From NCBI RefSeq assembly GCF_019264355.1, contig NZ_JAHVAH010000001.1, forward strand, positions 2,135,990-2,199,989: DNA of 64,000 nucleotides. Direction: 5' to 3'. How positions within the stretch are numbered: the stretch's first letter is position 1; every line of letters starts with the position of its first letter. This document shows, piece after piece, positions 46,597-55,773 of this stretch. The notes under the pieces were generated by a model. It had not been told where the DNA came from. It saw only the letters and a program-made list of their open reading frames with translations, and did no database searches. This stretch comes from Sphingomicrobium clamense. GTDB lineage: Bacteria; Pseudomonadota; Alphaproteobacteria; Sphingomonadales; Sphingomonadaceae. The position numbers were made by a program, and so were the translations under genes.

Positions 46597-47129
46597 AGGT
46601 CGCGCGGGCGCACGAAGCGCAGAAGTTCGCCGTTTCCGGCACCGATATCGTCCCAGCTCATAAAACGCAGTTCGACTAGCGCGCCGGTCGGATATTTGCG
46701 CTGCAACATATGCCAGTCTTCGCTCCCGTCAGGACGGGTCAAGGTGGCGGCAACCATGTGCGTCACGGGGTTGTGCCCGGCGACGAGCAGACGCTCCACC
46801 AAGCACCTTCGTGCGAGGTCCACGACCGTGCCCTGACTCGCGCCATAGAGGCTCTCGACCCACTCGATCTCCGGCAGGTCGCAATGCGCACCGACACGGT
46901 CCAACGTCTCGGCCACCCGCCGCGCCGGACTGGCCAGCACACGGTCGATGGCGGGCTGCTTGGCAAGAAATTTTCCCATCGCCTCCGCCGCCTTGCGCCC
47001 GCGCGCATTGAGCGGTCGATCGAAGTCGCGGCCATAATCGGCGTGCCAGTCCGATTTGGCGTGGCGTAGAAGAAGGAGATCGGGAATCGCGTCAGCCCCC
47101 CGCTTCCGCCAATCGCTCCATCTGCGCAA
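46593..47129 (-). CDS. SixA-like histidine phosphatase
   Basis: 178 residues. The phosphohistidine motif LLLLRHAKSDW near residue 20, SPARRVAETLDRV, and the second catalytic His in VAGHNPVTHMVA identify the SixA branch of the histidine phosphatase superfamily. ATG 47129 overlaps the end of the amidohydrolase gene by 38 bases; no better start codon lies between that stop and the conserved region. Confidence 0.88.
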   Translation of the reverse strand: MRRWSDWRKRGADAIPDLLLLRHAKSDWHADYGRDFDRPLNARGRKAAEAMGKFLAKQPAIDRVLASPARRVAETLDRVGAHCDLPEIEWVESLYGASQGTVVDLARRCLVERLLVAGHNPVTHMVAATLTRPDGSEDWHMLQRKYPTGALVELRFMSWDDIGAGNGELLRFVRPRDL

Positions 47130-48345
47130 TCATGACGTGACTCATGACGCGCGCACCGAACATGAGCGCCGCTTCGTCGGCGACAAATCCGGGGGAGTGG
47201 GGCATGGCCGGCGTTGCCGACCCCGGTCCGGTCATGCCGAGGAAGAAGAATGCGCCGGGCACCACCCGTTGAAAGTGGCCGAAATCCTCGCTGAAGCTCG
47301 GGATCAGCGTTTCGAATTCGGCGACCGCATCAGCGGACAGGATCGATCGCGCATCGGCCAGGGCGAGCGCCGTCAGGTCGGGATCGTTGACCACGCCGGG
47401 CACATTGGCGGGGTCATACTCGATTGCGATTCGTGTCCCGGGATAGCGGTCTCGCATCGCCTCGGCGGCCTCCTTAAGCCTCGCCTCGGCATCGGCGGAC
47501 ACATGGTCCACCGCGCGCGTCAGGAAACTGCCCACCACGACCTCGCTTTGCGAATTCACCTCCAGGTTCGCACCGGGGACGGAGGCGAAGTCGCTATCGA
47601 GCGGCTGGGACGAAAAGGGGCTCTCGAGCGTATTGAGCCCGACCACGGCGTCGCGCATCGCCTCGCCCGCCAGCGACGCCTTTTCACCCTCGATCCGGAT
47701 CACGATGCGATCGCGCGCGGGCATCATCACGCCTTTCGCCGCGCCGATCGTTCCGGTCGGCATCGGTGCACTGTGCAGGCCATAGATTGCGTCCGGCATC
47801 CGCTCTGCGAACACATTGTCCGCAAGCATGTCGCGGGCGCCCTGCGTTGATTCCTCGGCGGGCTGGAAGATGAATGTCACCGAGCCGGGCAACTGCTCGC
47901 GATGGATTGCGAAGGCCTGCGCCATCGACATCGCGATCGCCATATGCATGTCGTGTCCGCATATGTGGCGGACCCCTTCGTTGACCGACGCGAACGCGAC
48001 TGGGTCGGGCGACGGATCGCGGACCGCATCCATGTCCGCCCGATACGCCATGAGCGGGCCTACGGTCGCGCCTGGCAACGTCGCAACCAGACCGTGTCCG
48101 CCAACGCCAGTGCGAACGTCGTAGCCATAGCCTCGTAAGGCGTCTGCCAGGACAGCGGCGGTGCGTTCTTCCTCGCCCGAAATTTCAGGGTGACGATGAA
48201 GGTCGCGCCGCAGCGCGATGATCTCGTCCTCGTGGGATTCGATCGTAGCGTTCAGTACGCTTCGGAGGTCGGGCTCGCCTTGCGCCGGAGCTGCGATGGC
48301 GGTCACGGCCAGCGCCAGAGCAACCCATCGAGATTTCACAGCCAT
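47092..48345 (-). CDS. M20-family amidohydrolase, secreted
   Basis: 417 residues from ATG 48345, which has GGGAGGT upstream. The signal peptide MAVKSRWVALALAVTAIAAP is followed by the M20 domain: LRRDLHRHPEISGEEERTAA, the metal-binding HICGHDMHM, the catalytic QPAEEST segment, and ADMDAV. Likely cleaves N-acyl amino acids or similar amides (hippurate hydrolase group) in the periplasm. Substrate not determined. Confidence 0.9.
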   Translation of the reverse strand: MAVKSRWVALALAVTAIAAPAQGEPDLRSVLNATIESHEDEIIALRRDLHRHPEISGEEERTAAVLADALRGYGYDVRTGVGGHGLVATLPGATVGPLMAYRADMDAVRDPSPDPVAFASVNEGVRHICGHDMHMAIAMSMAQAFAIHREQLPGSVTFIFQPAEESTQGARDMLADNVFAERMPDAIYGLHSAPMPTGTIGAAKGVMMPARDRIVIRIEGEKASLAGEAMRDAVVGLNTLESPFSSQPLDSDFASVPGANLEVNSQSEVVVGSFLTRAVDHVSADAEARLKEAAEAMRDRYPGTRIAIEYDPANVPGVVNDPDLTALALADARSILSADAVAEFETLIPSFSEDFGHFQRVVPGAFFFLGMTGPGSATPAMPHSPGFVADEAALMFGARVMSHVMIAQMERLAEAGG

Positions 48346-48380
48346 GGCGTACCTCCCGTTCTGTTCCGTAGTGGACGGGC

Positions 48381-51101
48381 TCAATCGCGGTCGATCAAGT
48401 CATTTTCTTCGAACGACGAAGAGGGCTGCTTCGCACTTGGCGGTCCGCTCTCGATCCGCGCGACCGCCTGGTCGAGCGGAAGGCGGTGGACTGCCACGCC
48501 CTCGGGAAAGGCGGTCAGCAGCCGTGACGGCATGGCTGCGGAGAGGAGCACGAAGCGCCCATGATCGCCCTGGCGGCGGATCAGCCGACCGAAGCCCTGC
48601 GCCAGCTTGGCGCGCACGACTTCGTCGTCATAGTGACGACCGCCAGCCGCCAGCCGACGCGCCGCGTGAAGGACGGTCGGGCGCGGCCATGGCACACGCT
48701 CCATCACCACCAGCCGCAGCGATTGCCCCGGCACGTCGACTCCGTCGCGCAGCGCGTCCGTGCCAAGCAGGCTCGCTTTGGGCTCGTCGCGAAACATGTC
48801 GACCAGCGTGCCCGTGTCGATCGGATCGACATGCTGCGCGTAAAGGCGAAGCCCCGCGCGCGCCAATCGGTCAGCGATACGGGCGTGGACAGCCCGCAGC
48901 CGCTTGATAGCGGTGAAAAGACCCAGCGTCCCGCCGCCTGCCGCTTCGATCAGCCGCGCGTAAGCACCCGCCAGCGCGGGGATATCGCCTTGTCGGATGT
49001 CGGTGACCACCAGCACTTCGGTGTTGGCGGCATAATCGAAGGGGCTTTTGGCCTCGAACAGGTCGGCGGGCTTTTCCATGTGCAGCGCGCCGGTTCGCGC
49101 CTCCGCCCGGTCCCAGCCTTCGGCGCCCTTGAGCGTTGCCGAGGTCACGACGACCCCATGCGAAGGCTCGAGCACCGCCTTAGCCAGTGGCCGCGTCGGG
49201 TCAAGCCAGTGGCGACGGATGCCGATATCATATTCGCGTGCCTCGATGCGATTGATCGCGAGCCAGTCGACAAAGTCCGGATCGCTCGGACCGCCGATCC
49301 GACCCAGCATTGCCATCCAAGCAGCGAGCGTCTCGCGTCGCCAACCGAGCGACAGGATCGAGCCTTCGACGCGCGCCCGTGCCTGCGCATCGAGCCAGTC
49401 GGGCGCTTCTTCGAGCACTGCCTCCAGCCTGCGAGACAGCGTAGCGAGCGGCTTGGCGATCGCCTCCAGCGCATCGAGCGCGTTCCCCGCCGCCGACACC
49501 AGCGCGCCATCGACTTCGGCCAGTTCGGTCTCGATGCCGTATCCGGCATCTTCGGCCTTGGCCCGCGCGTACGTCATCGAGCGCACTTCGGCGAACAGCT
49601 TTTCGAGCGGCCCCCATGGATCGCCCTCCCCAATCCGCCCGAGCCAACCGTCGCTGTTGAGCGATTTGGCAGCCTCGACCGCATCGGCAAGCGCGCGGCC
49701 GCCTTCCTCGTCGTAGGATGCGACGTCCATCAGGCGGGCCTCGAGCCCGCGCCGCCTCCCGCGCGACTTGCCCTCAGGCCCGACGATCCAGCGGCGCAGC
49801 TCGATCGCCTCGCGCCCGGTCAGCGCTGCGGCAAAGGTCGAGTCCGCGGCGTCGAACAAGTGATGGCCCTCGTCGAACACGATCCGCGTCGGCGCGCCGG
49901 GCTTGGCGCGCGCAGCATTGACCATGACTAACGCGTGGTTGGCGATGACCAGGTCGGCCTCGCGCCCCGCCCGCTCGGCGCGTTCGATGAAGCAGCGGCG
50001 ATAATGGGCACAACCGGCATAGACGCATTCCCCGCGCCGGTCGGTAAGCGCAGTCGCGCCTGCACGCCGGAACAGGCTCGGGAGCCAGCCGGGAAGGTCG
50101 CCCCCGACCATGTCGCCATCCTTGGTATAGGCCGCCCAGCGCGCCACGAGCTGGGCGAGGATTGCGGCCCGGCCCGCAAAACCGCCCTGCATCGCGTCTT
50201 CGAGATTGAGCAGGCAGAGGTAATTCTCGCGGCCCTTGCGCACGACGATCCGTCGCTTGCGTTCTTGGGGATCGGGGAAAAGCCGTTCGCTTTCCGCATC
50301 AAGCTGTCGTTGGAGCGCCTTGGTATAGGTCGAGATCCAGACCGTCCCGCCCGCTTCCTCCGCCCAGAGCGAGGCGGGAGCGAGATAGGCGAGCGTCTTG
50401 CCAATTCCCGTTCCGGCGTCGGCGAGCAACAGGTTTGGGCGCCCGGGCGCCTCGCGCGGATCGAAGACGCCGGCCGCCTCCGCCGCCATCTGCTGCTGCC
50501 CTTCGCGCGGTTCGGCGCCCTGACCGGTCAGCGCGTCGAGCCGCCGCTTGGCAGCAGCGGGATCGACCTTGATCGTGCGCGGGAAGCTTGGCTCGGCACC
50601 TTCCTCCCACTCGGGCAGGCGCGAAAAGAGCGAGCGTTCGGCCCGTTCGGGCATCGCCAGTCGCTCGAGCACCAGGTTCGCCCAGGGCCAACCGTGGCGC
50701 TGCAAGGTGCTCGCGACCATCCACGCGCCTTCGCGCTCGGGCCAGGCCGGGTCGTCGATCCGGTCGAGCAGCGCGCCGGCAATCTCGGGCAGCAGGGCTG
50801 CGGCTTCCATGTCGTTGGTGGGCGTTGCCAGCCCCAATGTCTTGGCGAAGCCCTTCACCGTGGGCACGGCAAAGCGCGCAGGATGGACGAAGGCAAACAG
50901 TTCGAGCAGATCGAGCCCCGACAGCTCGGGGTAGCCGAGCCGCCCGCCGATCAGCGGCCCGTTGAGAAAGATGTGGGGCGTCTCCGCAGCGCGCGCGACC
51001 GCTTCGCCGCGGCCGACGGTCCCCACGCCGCCGCCGGGCATGGATCGCCAGACGCCGCCGTGCGTGGCGTGCAAAGCAGGAAGGGGAAGCGGACTGGCCA
51101 C
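48381..51101 (-). CDS. dinG: DinG/XPD-type ATP-dependent DNA helicase with iron-sulphur cluster
   Basis: 906 residues. After an N-terminal region of about 200 residues come Walker A (ADAGTGIGKTLAYLAPA), four Cys spaced as in the 4Fe-4S domain of XPD/DinG (Cys296, 359, 364, 370; GECVYAGCAHYRRC), motif II FDEGHHLFDAAD, and C-terminal motifs VVTSATLKG and QGFGRLIRRQGDHGRF. A 5'-3' helicase acting on DNA damage or R-loops (family). A near-match to the alphaproteobacterial LexA site lies 21 bases upstream. The dinG symbol is for the family; YoaA-type is an alternative. Confidence 0.88.
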   Translation of the reverse strand: MASPLPLPALHATHGGVWRSMPGGGVGTVGRGEAVARAAETPHIFLNGPLIGGRLGYPELSGLDLLELFAFVHPARFAVPTVKGFAKTLGLATPTNDMEAAALLPEIAGALLDRIDDPAWPEREGAWMVASTLQRHGWPWANLVLERLAMPERAERSLFSRLPEWEEGAEPSFPRTIKVDPAAAKRRLDALTGQGAEPREGQQQMAAEAAGVFDPREAPGRPNLLLADAGTGIGKTLAYLAPASLWAEEAGGTVWISTYTKALQRQLDAESERLFPDPQERKRRIVVRKGRENYLCLLNLEDAMQGGFAGRAAILAQLVARWAAYTKDGDMVGGDLPGWLPSLFRRAGATALTDRRGECVYAGCAHYRRCFIERAERAGREADLVIANHALVMVNAARAKPGAPTRIVFDEGHHLFDAADSTFAAALTGREAIELRRWIVGPEGKSRGRRRGLEARLMDVASYDEEGGRALADAVEAAKSLNSDGWLGRIGEGDPWGPLEKLFAEVRSMTYARAKAEDAGYGIETELAEVDGALVSAAGNALDALEAIAKPLATLSRRLEAVLEEAPDWLDAQARARVEGSILSLGWRRETLAAWMAMLGRIGGPSDPDFVDWLAINRIEAREYDIGIRRHWLDPTRPLAKAVLEPSHGVVVTSATLKGAEGWDRAEARTGALHMEKPADLFEAKSPFDYAANTEVLVVTDIRQGDIPALAGAYARLIEAAGGGTLGLFTAIKRLRAVHARIADRLARAGLRLYAQHVDPIDTGTLVDMFRDEPKASLLGTDALRDGVDVPGQSLRLVVMERVPWPRPTVLHAARRLAAGGRHYDDEVVRAKLAQGFGRLIRRQGDHGRFVLLSAAMPSRLLTAFPEGVAVHRLPLDQAVARIESGPPSAKQPSSSFEENDLIDRD

Positions 51102-51121
51102 TTCCCCTTTTCACCATATCG

Positions 51122-51136
51122 GAACGAAAGGGCAAC
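51122..51136 (-). promoter_or_regulatory. Near-match to alphaproteobacterial LexA site
   Basis: GAAC, seven bases, then CAAC. The known alphaproteobacterial SOS box is GAAC-N7-GAAC, so one base differs. It is 21 bases upstream of the dinG start and in the shared upstream region with lysS. Confidence 0.35.
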
Positions 51137-51255
51137 GCCCTCGCGCGACTATTCTTCGTGAACGGTCGTCGTGGCTGCCTTTTCACTGGAGTGTTGGATG
51201 ATATCCGACAGCCCTGCCCTTGCACTGGCACCGGTGCGCAGTTAGCAGGCGCAGC

Positions 51256-52845
51256 ATGAGCATCGATCCCGACATTCGCGCAGCGGCGCAGACGAGCAAG
51301 GCGTGGCCCTATGAAGAGGCGCGGCGGCTGATCAAACGCTGGCCCGACGGAAAGCCCGAAGGCGCGCCGATGGTCTTCGAGACCGGCTACGGCCCCTCGG
51401 GACTGCCGCATATCGGGACCTTCAACGAAGTGCTGCGCACGACCATGGTCCGCCGCGCCTATGAAGAGCTGACCGACGGCGCGCCGACCAAACTCATCGC
51501 GTTCAGCGACGACATGGACGGACTGCGCAAGGTGCCGGACAATGTGCCCAATCGGGAAATGCTGGCCGAGCATCTCGGCAAGCCGCTGTCGCGCATCCCC
51601 AATCCGTTCGAAAGCGATCATGACAGCTTCGCAGCGCATAACAATGCGATGCTTCGTCGTTTCCTCGACGATTATGGCTTCGACTACGAATTCGCCTCGG
51701 CGTCCGACAAATATAATAGCGGCGCGTTCGACGATGCGCTTCGCAATGTCATGCGCCACAACAAGGACATTCTCGACATCATGCTGCCGACGCTGCGCGA
51801 CGAGCGCCGTGCCACCTATTCGCCGATCCTGCCGGTCTCCCCGACCACGGGCCGCGTGCTCCAGGTGCCGGTCGAGGTGCTCGATGCCGACGCAGGCATG
51901 ATCGCCTTCGAGGACGAGGACGGTACGCGCGTCGAACAGTCCGCGCTGGGCGGTCAGGCCAAGTGCCAGTGGAAGGTCGACTGGGCCATGCGCTGGGTCG
52001 CACTCGGCGTCGACTATGAGATGTATGGCAAGGACCTGACCGATAGCGGTGTCCAGTCCGGGCGCATTGCCAAGGTGCTCGGCGGGCGCAAGCCCGAAGG
52101 CATGATCTACGAGATGTTCCTCGACGCGAATGGCGAGAAGATTTCCAAGTCGAAGGGCAACGGCCTCTCGATCGAGGAATGGCTCACCTATGGCAGCCAG
52201 GAAAGCCTCGCCTTCTACATCTATCGCGAACCGAGGAAGGCGAAAAACCTGCACCTCGGGCTGGTGCCGCGCGCGGTCGATGAATATTGGCAGTTTCGCG
52301 GCAATTATCCGGACCAGCCGCCCGAGAAGAAGCTCGGCAACCCGGTCCATCACGTCCATGGCGGCGACGTGCCGTCGACCACCCTTCCAGTGACGTTCGG
52401 CCTGCTTCTCAACCTCGTCTCGCTACCTGGCGTCCAGGATAAGGATCTGGCGTGGAAGTTCGTGCAGCGACAGGCGCCCGGCGCGTCTCCCGAAAGCGAC
52501 CCCGAACTCGACGAACTGATCGGCCTTGCCGTCAATTACGCGCGCGATTTCGTGGTTCCTGGCCTCAAGCGCCGCGCGCCTGCCGAGCATGAGCGCGAGG
52601 CGCTGCGCGATCTCGACGAGGAACTAGCGAAGATTGCCGAGGACACCGCTGCCGAAGACATTCAGACGATCGTCTTCGAGGTCGGCAAGCGTCACCCGTT
52701 CGACAATCTCCGCCTCTGGTTCAAGACGCTTTACGAAACGCTGCTAGGGTCCGAGCAGGGCCCGCGCATGGGCAGCTTCATCGCGCTCTACGGCGTCGAG
52801 AATACGCGAAAACTGATCGCCGAAGCGCTCGACATGGCAGCCTAG
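51256..52845 (+). CDS. lysS: Lysyl-tRNA synthetase, class I
   Basis: Charges tRNA-Lys. 529 residues from ATG 51256. Class I signatures: the HIGH-type PHIGT (His52) in YGPSGLPHIGTFNE and the KMSKS-type KISKS at residues 295-299. Class I LysRS is the usual form in alphaproteobacteria, unlike the class II enzyme of most bacteria, and the gene symbol is sometimes given as lysK. Encoded divergently from dinG. Confidence 0.95.
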   Translation: MSIDPDIRAAAQTSKAWPYEEARRLIKRWPDGKPEGAPMVFETGYGPSGLPHIGTFNEVLRTTMVRRAYEELTDGAPTKLIAFSDDMDGLRKVPDNVPNREMLAEHLGKPLSRIPNPFESDHDSFAAHNNAMLRRFLDDYGFDYEFASASDKYNSGAFDDALRNVMRHNKDILDIMLPTLRDERRATYSPILPVSPTTGRVLQVPVEVLDADAGMIAFEDEDGTRVEQSALGGQAKCQWKVDWAMRWVALGVDYEMYGKDLTDSGVQSGRIAKVLGGRKPEGMIYEMFLDANGEKISKSKGNGLSIEEWLTYGSQESLAFYIYREPRKAKNLHLGLVPRAVDEYWQFRGNYPDQPPEKKLGNPVHHVHGGDVPSTTLPVTFGLLLNLVSLPGVQDKDLAWKFVQRQAPGASPESDPELDELIGLAVNYARDFVVPGLKRRAPAEHEREALRDLDEELAKIAEDTAAEDIQTIVFEVGKRHPFDNLRLWFKTLYETLLGSEQGPRMGSFIALYGVENTRKLIAEALDMAA

Positions 52846-52884
52846 GCCACGCTAGCCTGTCTCTTCATTGGAGGGAGGGGCGCG

Positions 52885-53394
52885 GTGACCAAGACCACAA
52901 AGCGCAGCGTCGACCAACTGGCGATCGACCTGCTCGGCAAGTCCATCGAAAGCGTCAACGATTTCGAGCGACGTGTGCTCGACCTTGTTCATTATCGCAA
53001 GCTAGTCAGCCGCGATCCCAACACGCTCGCCGATGACGAAGAGAGTTTCGGCGACCGAATGGCCGACAAGGTCGCTTCCATCGGAGGCAGTTGGGGGTTC
53101 ATCTTTTTCTTCGCCTTCGTGCTCGCAGCGTGGATGACGCTGAATAGCGGTGTCCCCGAGGCGCTCGGCATCCGCTTCGACCCCTATCCCTTCATCTTCC
53201 TCAATCTTTGCCTATCGACACTGGCGGCAGTCCAAGCGCCGATCATCATGATGAGCCAGAATCGCTCGGGCGAGCGCGACCGCATCGCTGCCCGGCTCGA
53301 TTACGAGGTCAACCTGCGCAACGAACTCGAGATCATGCGACTGCACGAAAAGCTCGACGCGTTGGCCGAACAGGTCGCGGCGTCGAAGCGCTAG
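52885..53394 (+). CDS. DUF1003-family membrane protein
   Basis: 169 residues, GTG start after TTGGAGGGAGG. Two membrane helices (WGFIFFFAFVLAAWMTLNSG and FIFLNLCLSTLAAVQAPIIM) are followed by the conserved MMSQNRSGERDRIAARLDYE and a coiled C-terminal helix. Function unknown, though the family is widespread. The stop shares CTAG with the convergent small gene. Confidence 0.9.
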   Translation: MTKTTKRSVDQLAIDLLGKSIESVNDFERRVLDLVHYRKLVSRDPNTLADDEESFGDRMADKVASIGGSWGFIFFFAFVLAAWMTLNSGVPEALGIRFDPYPFIFLNLCLSTLAAVQAPIIMMSQNRSGERDRIAARLDYEVNLRNELEIMRLHEKLDALAEQVAASKR

Positions 53395-53606
53395 TCTGTC
53401 GGTTCGCTCTGCACCGGATCGGTCGGTTGCTTGCCGCCGGTCGGACCCGCGTTCGGGGCCTGCTCGCCCTTTTCCTTCTGCCCGATCGCATTGGCGGCAT
53501 CGCCCTTCTGGCTATCGGGGCTATTGGTGGCGTCTTGCGGCCCGGTCGAGGCGATCGAAGGACCACCTGTTTTTCCCTGGGCCTTGTTGGCGTTGACGTC
53601 TGCCAT
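53391..53606 (-). CDS. Small disordered protein of unknown function
   Basis: 71 residues from ATG 53606, preceded by GGAGAA. The composition is dominated by Gly, Asn, Gln, Lys, Pro and Asp with no hydrophobic core (for example QGKTGGPSIASTGPQDATNS), so it is probably intrinsically disordered. No signal peptide. I do not recognise it. The low complexity makes even its coding status less certain, but the start and stop placement is tidy. Confidence 0.55.
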   Translation of the reverse strand: MADVNANKAQGKTGGPSIASTGPQDATNSPDSQKGDAANAIGQKEKGEQAPNAGPTGGKQPTDPVQSEPTD

Positions 53607-53677
53607 GAGAGTTCTCCTACTTTCGCAGGAATAACGGGCAGATCGCATGCGCCGTTCCGTCGCTCGCCGACAGGAAA

Positions 53678-53711
53678 AGGGCGCCCGCCTCATCGAAGAG
53701 GCGAGCGCCCT
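53678..53711 (-). terminator. Intrinsic terminator of the RcnB-family gene
   Basis: A 14-bp stem with one G-T pair (minus strand AGGGCGCTCGCCTC / GAGGCGGGCGCCCT) and a six-base loop lies 24 bases after the stop at 53735. It runs into TTTTCC on the minus strand. Confidence 0.75.
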
Positions 53712-53734
53712 ACATTTCCTATCCGGACGTCTTC

Positions 53735-54787
53735 CTACCAGAAGAAGTCGTGGATCACGTCCACCACGCGGCCGTCGTAAATGTCGACCAGCAGGGCGTC
53801 GTCATAATAGCGGACCCAGCGATAGGGGCCGTAGACCGGCGGCAGGCGATAGCGCCAGGGATCGTTGATCCAGTAGCGGTCGCGATAGAATGCCGACCGG
53901 AGATAGTTGCCGATATTGTGCCGGCGATAGCCCCAGCCGAACGGATCATAATAGATTCCGAGGCGGAAGATCGACCGGTTGTAGTCGCGATAGCGACGCC
54001 AGTCGTAGCGGCGATCCGCCCGCCAGCGCTTGCGTTCCCACCGACGATGGTCGCGGCGATAGTCACGGCGTCCGTCGCGATAGCCGTCGCGGCGACCGTC
54101 ACGGTAGCCGTCACGGCGCGCGTCACGATAACGATCGCGCCGTCCGTCACGATAATCGCGGCGGGCGTCACGGCGACCGTCGCGATAGCTGTCGCGCCTC
54201 ACGTCACGGATACGATCCTCGATCCGGTCGCGGCGGCGGTCGGCACGGCGATCGTCCCGACGGTCGGCCCGGCGGTCCGCGCGGCGGTCCTCACGACGTT
54301 CGGCGCGCCGGTCGGCACGACGATCCTGCCGGCGCTCCTGACGCTCCCACCGATCCTTCGACCGATCGACGATTTCCCGACGAAGTTCTTCATTATTGCG
54401 ACGCTGGTCGCGGGCACGCTCGCGAATTCGCTCGACCTGGCTGCGGCCACGCCCGACCTGGCGCTCGCCGCCGCTTGAACGCTGCACGCGGTCGGCACGA
54501 TTGTTGCGCCGCTCGCTGCGAGCATTGTCGCGGTTTCCACGACGCTCCGACCTTGCGCCGTCGCGATTGCCACGACGCTCGGACCGCGCATTGTCCCGGT
54601 TACCGCGTCGCTCCGCGCGCGCCTTGTCGCGCTTTGCGCGGCGCTCGCTTCGGCTCTGTCGGTCTCGATCCTGATCCGCGCGCACCTCAAGGCGCTCGCG
54701 TTCGATATTCAAATTCTCGGCCTGGGCGGGTCCGGCGCTGACCAGCATCGCCATTGCAAGGCTCGACAATAGAAGGGGCCTATTCAT
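53735..54787 (-). CDS. Arginine-rich RcnB-family periplasmic protein
   Basis: 350 residues. The signal peptide MNRPLLLSSLAMAMLVSAGPAQA ends at residue 23. Residues 62-94 are three 11-residue units of the form GNRDNARSERR, and residues 145-262 are a dense arginine/aspartate array (RRADRR, RRDGYRDG and similar). The last 70 residues (from YYDPFGWGYRR to VVDVIHDFFW) are the RcnB-like domain with its aromatic and Asp residues. RcnB itself is a periplasmic protein of nickel/cobalt homeostasis in E. coli, and the role here is unknown. The basic array suggests binding to polyanions such as LPS or nucleic acid (inference). ATG 54787 has GGGAGAC upstream. Confidence 0.8.
   Translation of the reverse strand: MNRPLLLSSLAMAMLVSAGPAQAENLNIERERLEVRADQDRDRQSRSERRAKRDKARAERRGNRDNARSERRGNRDGARSERRGNRDNARSERRNNRADRVQRSSGGERQVGRGRSQVERIRERARDQRRNNEELRREIVDRSKDRWERQERRQDRRADRRAERREDRRADRRADRRDDRRADRRRDRIEDRIRDVRRDSYRDGRRDARRDYRDGRRDRYRDARRDGYRDGRRDGYRDGRRDYRRDHRRWERKRWRADRRYDWRRYRDYNRSIFRLGIYYDPFGWGYRRHNIGNYLRSAFYRDRYWINDPWRYRLPPVYGPYRWVRYYDDALLVDIYDGRVVDVIHDFFW
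54002..54355 (-). repeat. Degenerate Arg/Asp-coding repeat array
   Basis: Codes for residues 145-262 of the RcnB-family protein. The DNA repeats short units around CGTCACGATAACG and CGGCGGTCGGC-like words, so it is a repeat at the DNA level too and could slip during replication. Confidence 0.6.
54506..54604 (-). repeat. Three tandem 33-bp units
   Basis: Codes for three 11-residue units (residues 62-72, 73-83, 84-94) GNRDNARSERR, GNRDGARSERR, GNRDNARSERR. The near-identity suggests recent duplication. Confidence 0.7.
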
Positions 54788-54913
54788 GCTGCCCGTCTCC
54801 CTATTACATACGCATACTTGACTGAGTCGCACCCTGCGCACCGCTGCATGACCCTATCCTGAACCTTCCCGTCAGCCTCTTGCAATGCGCACCGGCGCTG
54901 CCATGCTCGCGAC

Positions 54914-55708
54914 ATGGCAACCATCGACACCAGCGAAGGCCGGATCGGCTATCTAGAACAGTCGCCTGCGGCACCGAACGACCTGCCGATCCTCTTCCTC
55001 CACGGGGTGGGGTCGGACAAACGCGTCTGGCAGCCCCAACTGGATCATTTCGGAAAAGCCCGTCGCGCCATCGCGGCAGACTACCCCGGATACGGGAACA
55101 GCGCGTTCAAGCTTGGCGCGGGGCATGACGACTATGCCAAGGCCATGGTCGCGCTGCTTGACGCGCTCGAGATCAAGCGCGCGCATATATGCGGACTCTC
55201 GCTGGGCGGCGTCGTAGCGATCGCGATGGCCTCGCTGGCCCCGCGCCGCTGCGCGAGCCTGCACATCGCCGACAGTTTCGCGCTGCATCCCGAAGGGGAG
55301 GCGATCCATGACCGCTCGCTCGCCGCGGCACGCGAGCTCGGCATGCGCGGGCTTGCCGAAGCGCGGGTCGACGCGCTGATCGCACCCGGGGCGCCGGAGG
55401 GGCTGCGCGAGGAGGTCATCGACACGATGGCGTCGATCGATCCTGATGCCTACGTCCATGGCGCGAAAGCCGTCTGGCTCGCCGACCAGCGCCGCCGCGT
55501 CGAATCGATCGCCATCCCGACGCTCATCACCTGTGGGAGCGAGGACAAGATCACGCCGCCGATCCTTTCGATCAAACTGGTCGAGTCGATTCCCGGCGCG
55601 CGGCTGGAGATCATCCAGGGCGCCGGCCATCTCGCAAATGCCGAACGGCCGGACGATTTTAACCGTGTTTCGGATGAATTCCTGTCCAATCTGAACGAAA
55701 AGCCATAG
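54914..55708 (+). CDS. Alpha/beta hydrolase, enol-lactonase-like
   Basis: 264 residues with the complete triad layout: HGVGSDKRVWQPQL oxyanion region, the nucleophile elbow GLSLGG (Ser96), Asp in CGSEDKITPP, and His in GAGHLANAERP. The closest general pattern is 3-oxoadipate enol-lactonase (PcaD)-like hydrolases, but no aromatic-degradation genes are nearby. The reaction is therefore open. Divergent from the RcnB-family gene. Confidence 0.85.
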   Translation: MATIDTSEGRIGYLEQSPAAPNDLPILFLHGVGSDKRVWQPQLDHFGKARRAIAADYPGYGNSAFKLGAGHDDYAKAMVALLDALEIKRAHICGLSLGGVVAIAMASLAPRRCASLHIADSFALHPEGEAIHDRSLAAARELGMRGLAEARVDALIAPGAPEGLREEVIDTMASIDPDAYVHGAKAVWLADQRRRVESIAIPTLITCGSEDKITPPILSIKLVESIPGARLEIIQGAGHLANAERPDDFNRVSDEFLSNLNEKP

Positions 55709-55773
55709 CCTTACCGGCGCTTTAACCAAGCTCTTTAGCGGGGCCTTCTTCTTGTCCTGCGAAAAGTCGGGGC

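Noticed and set aside
51229..51238. Perfect palindrome GCACCGGTGC upstream of lysS as an operator
   Set aside because: Ten-base palindromes of this composition are expected often in GC-rich DNA, and nothing else supports it.
53391..53606. Non-coding call for the small disordered gene
   Set aside because: A ribosome binding site, an ATG start and the shared CTAG stop make a real gene more likely, though confidence is kept low.
54002..54355. Possible CRISPR array or intergenic repeat
   Set aside because: The repeats are short, uneven and fully in frame with an Arg/Asp-rich protein that has a signal peptide and a recognised C-terminal domain.
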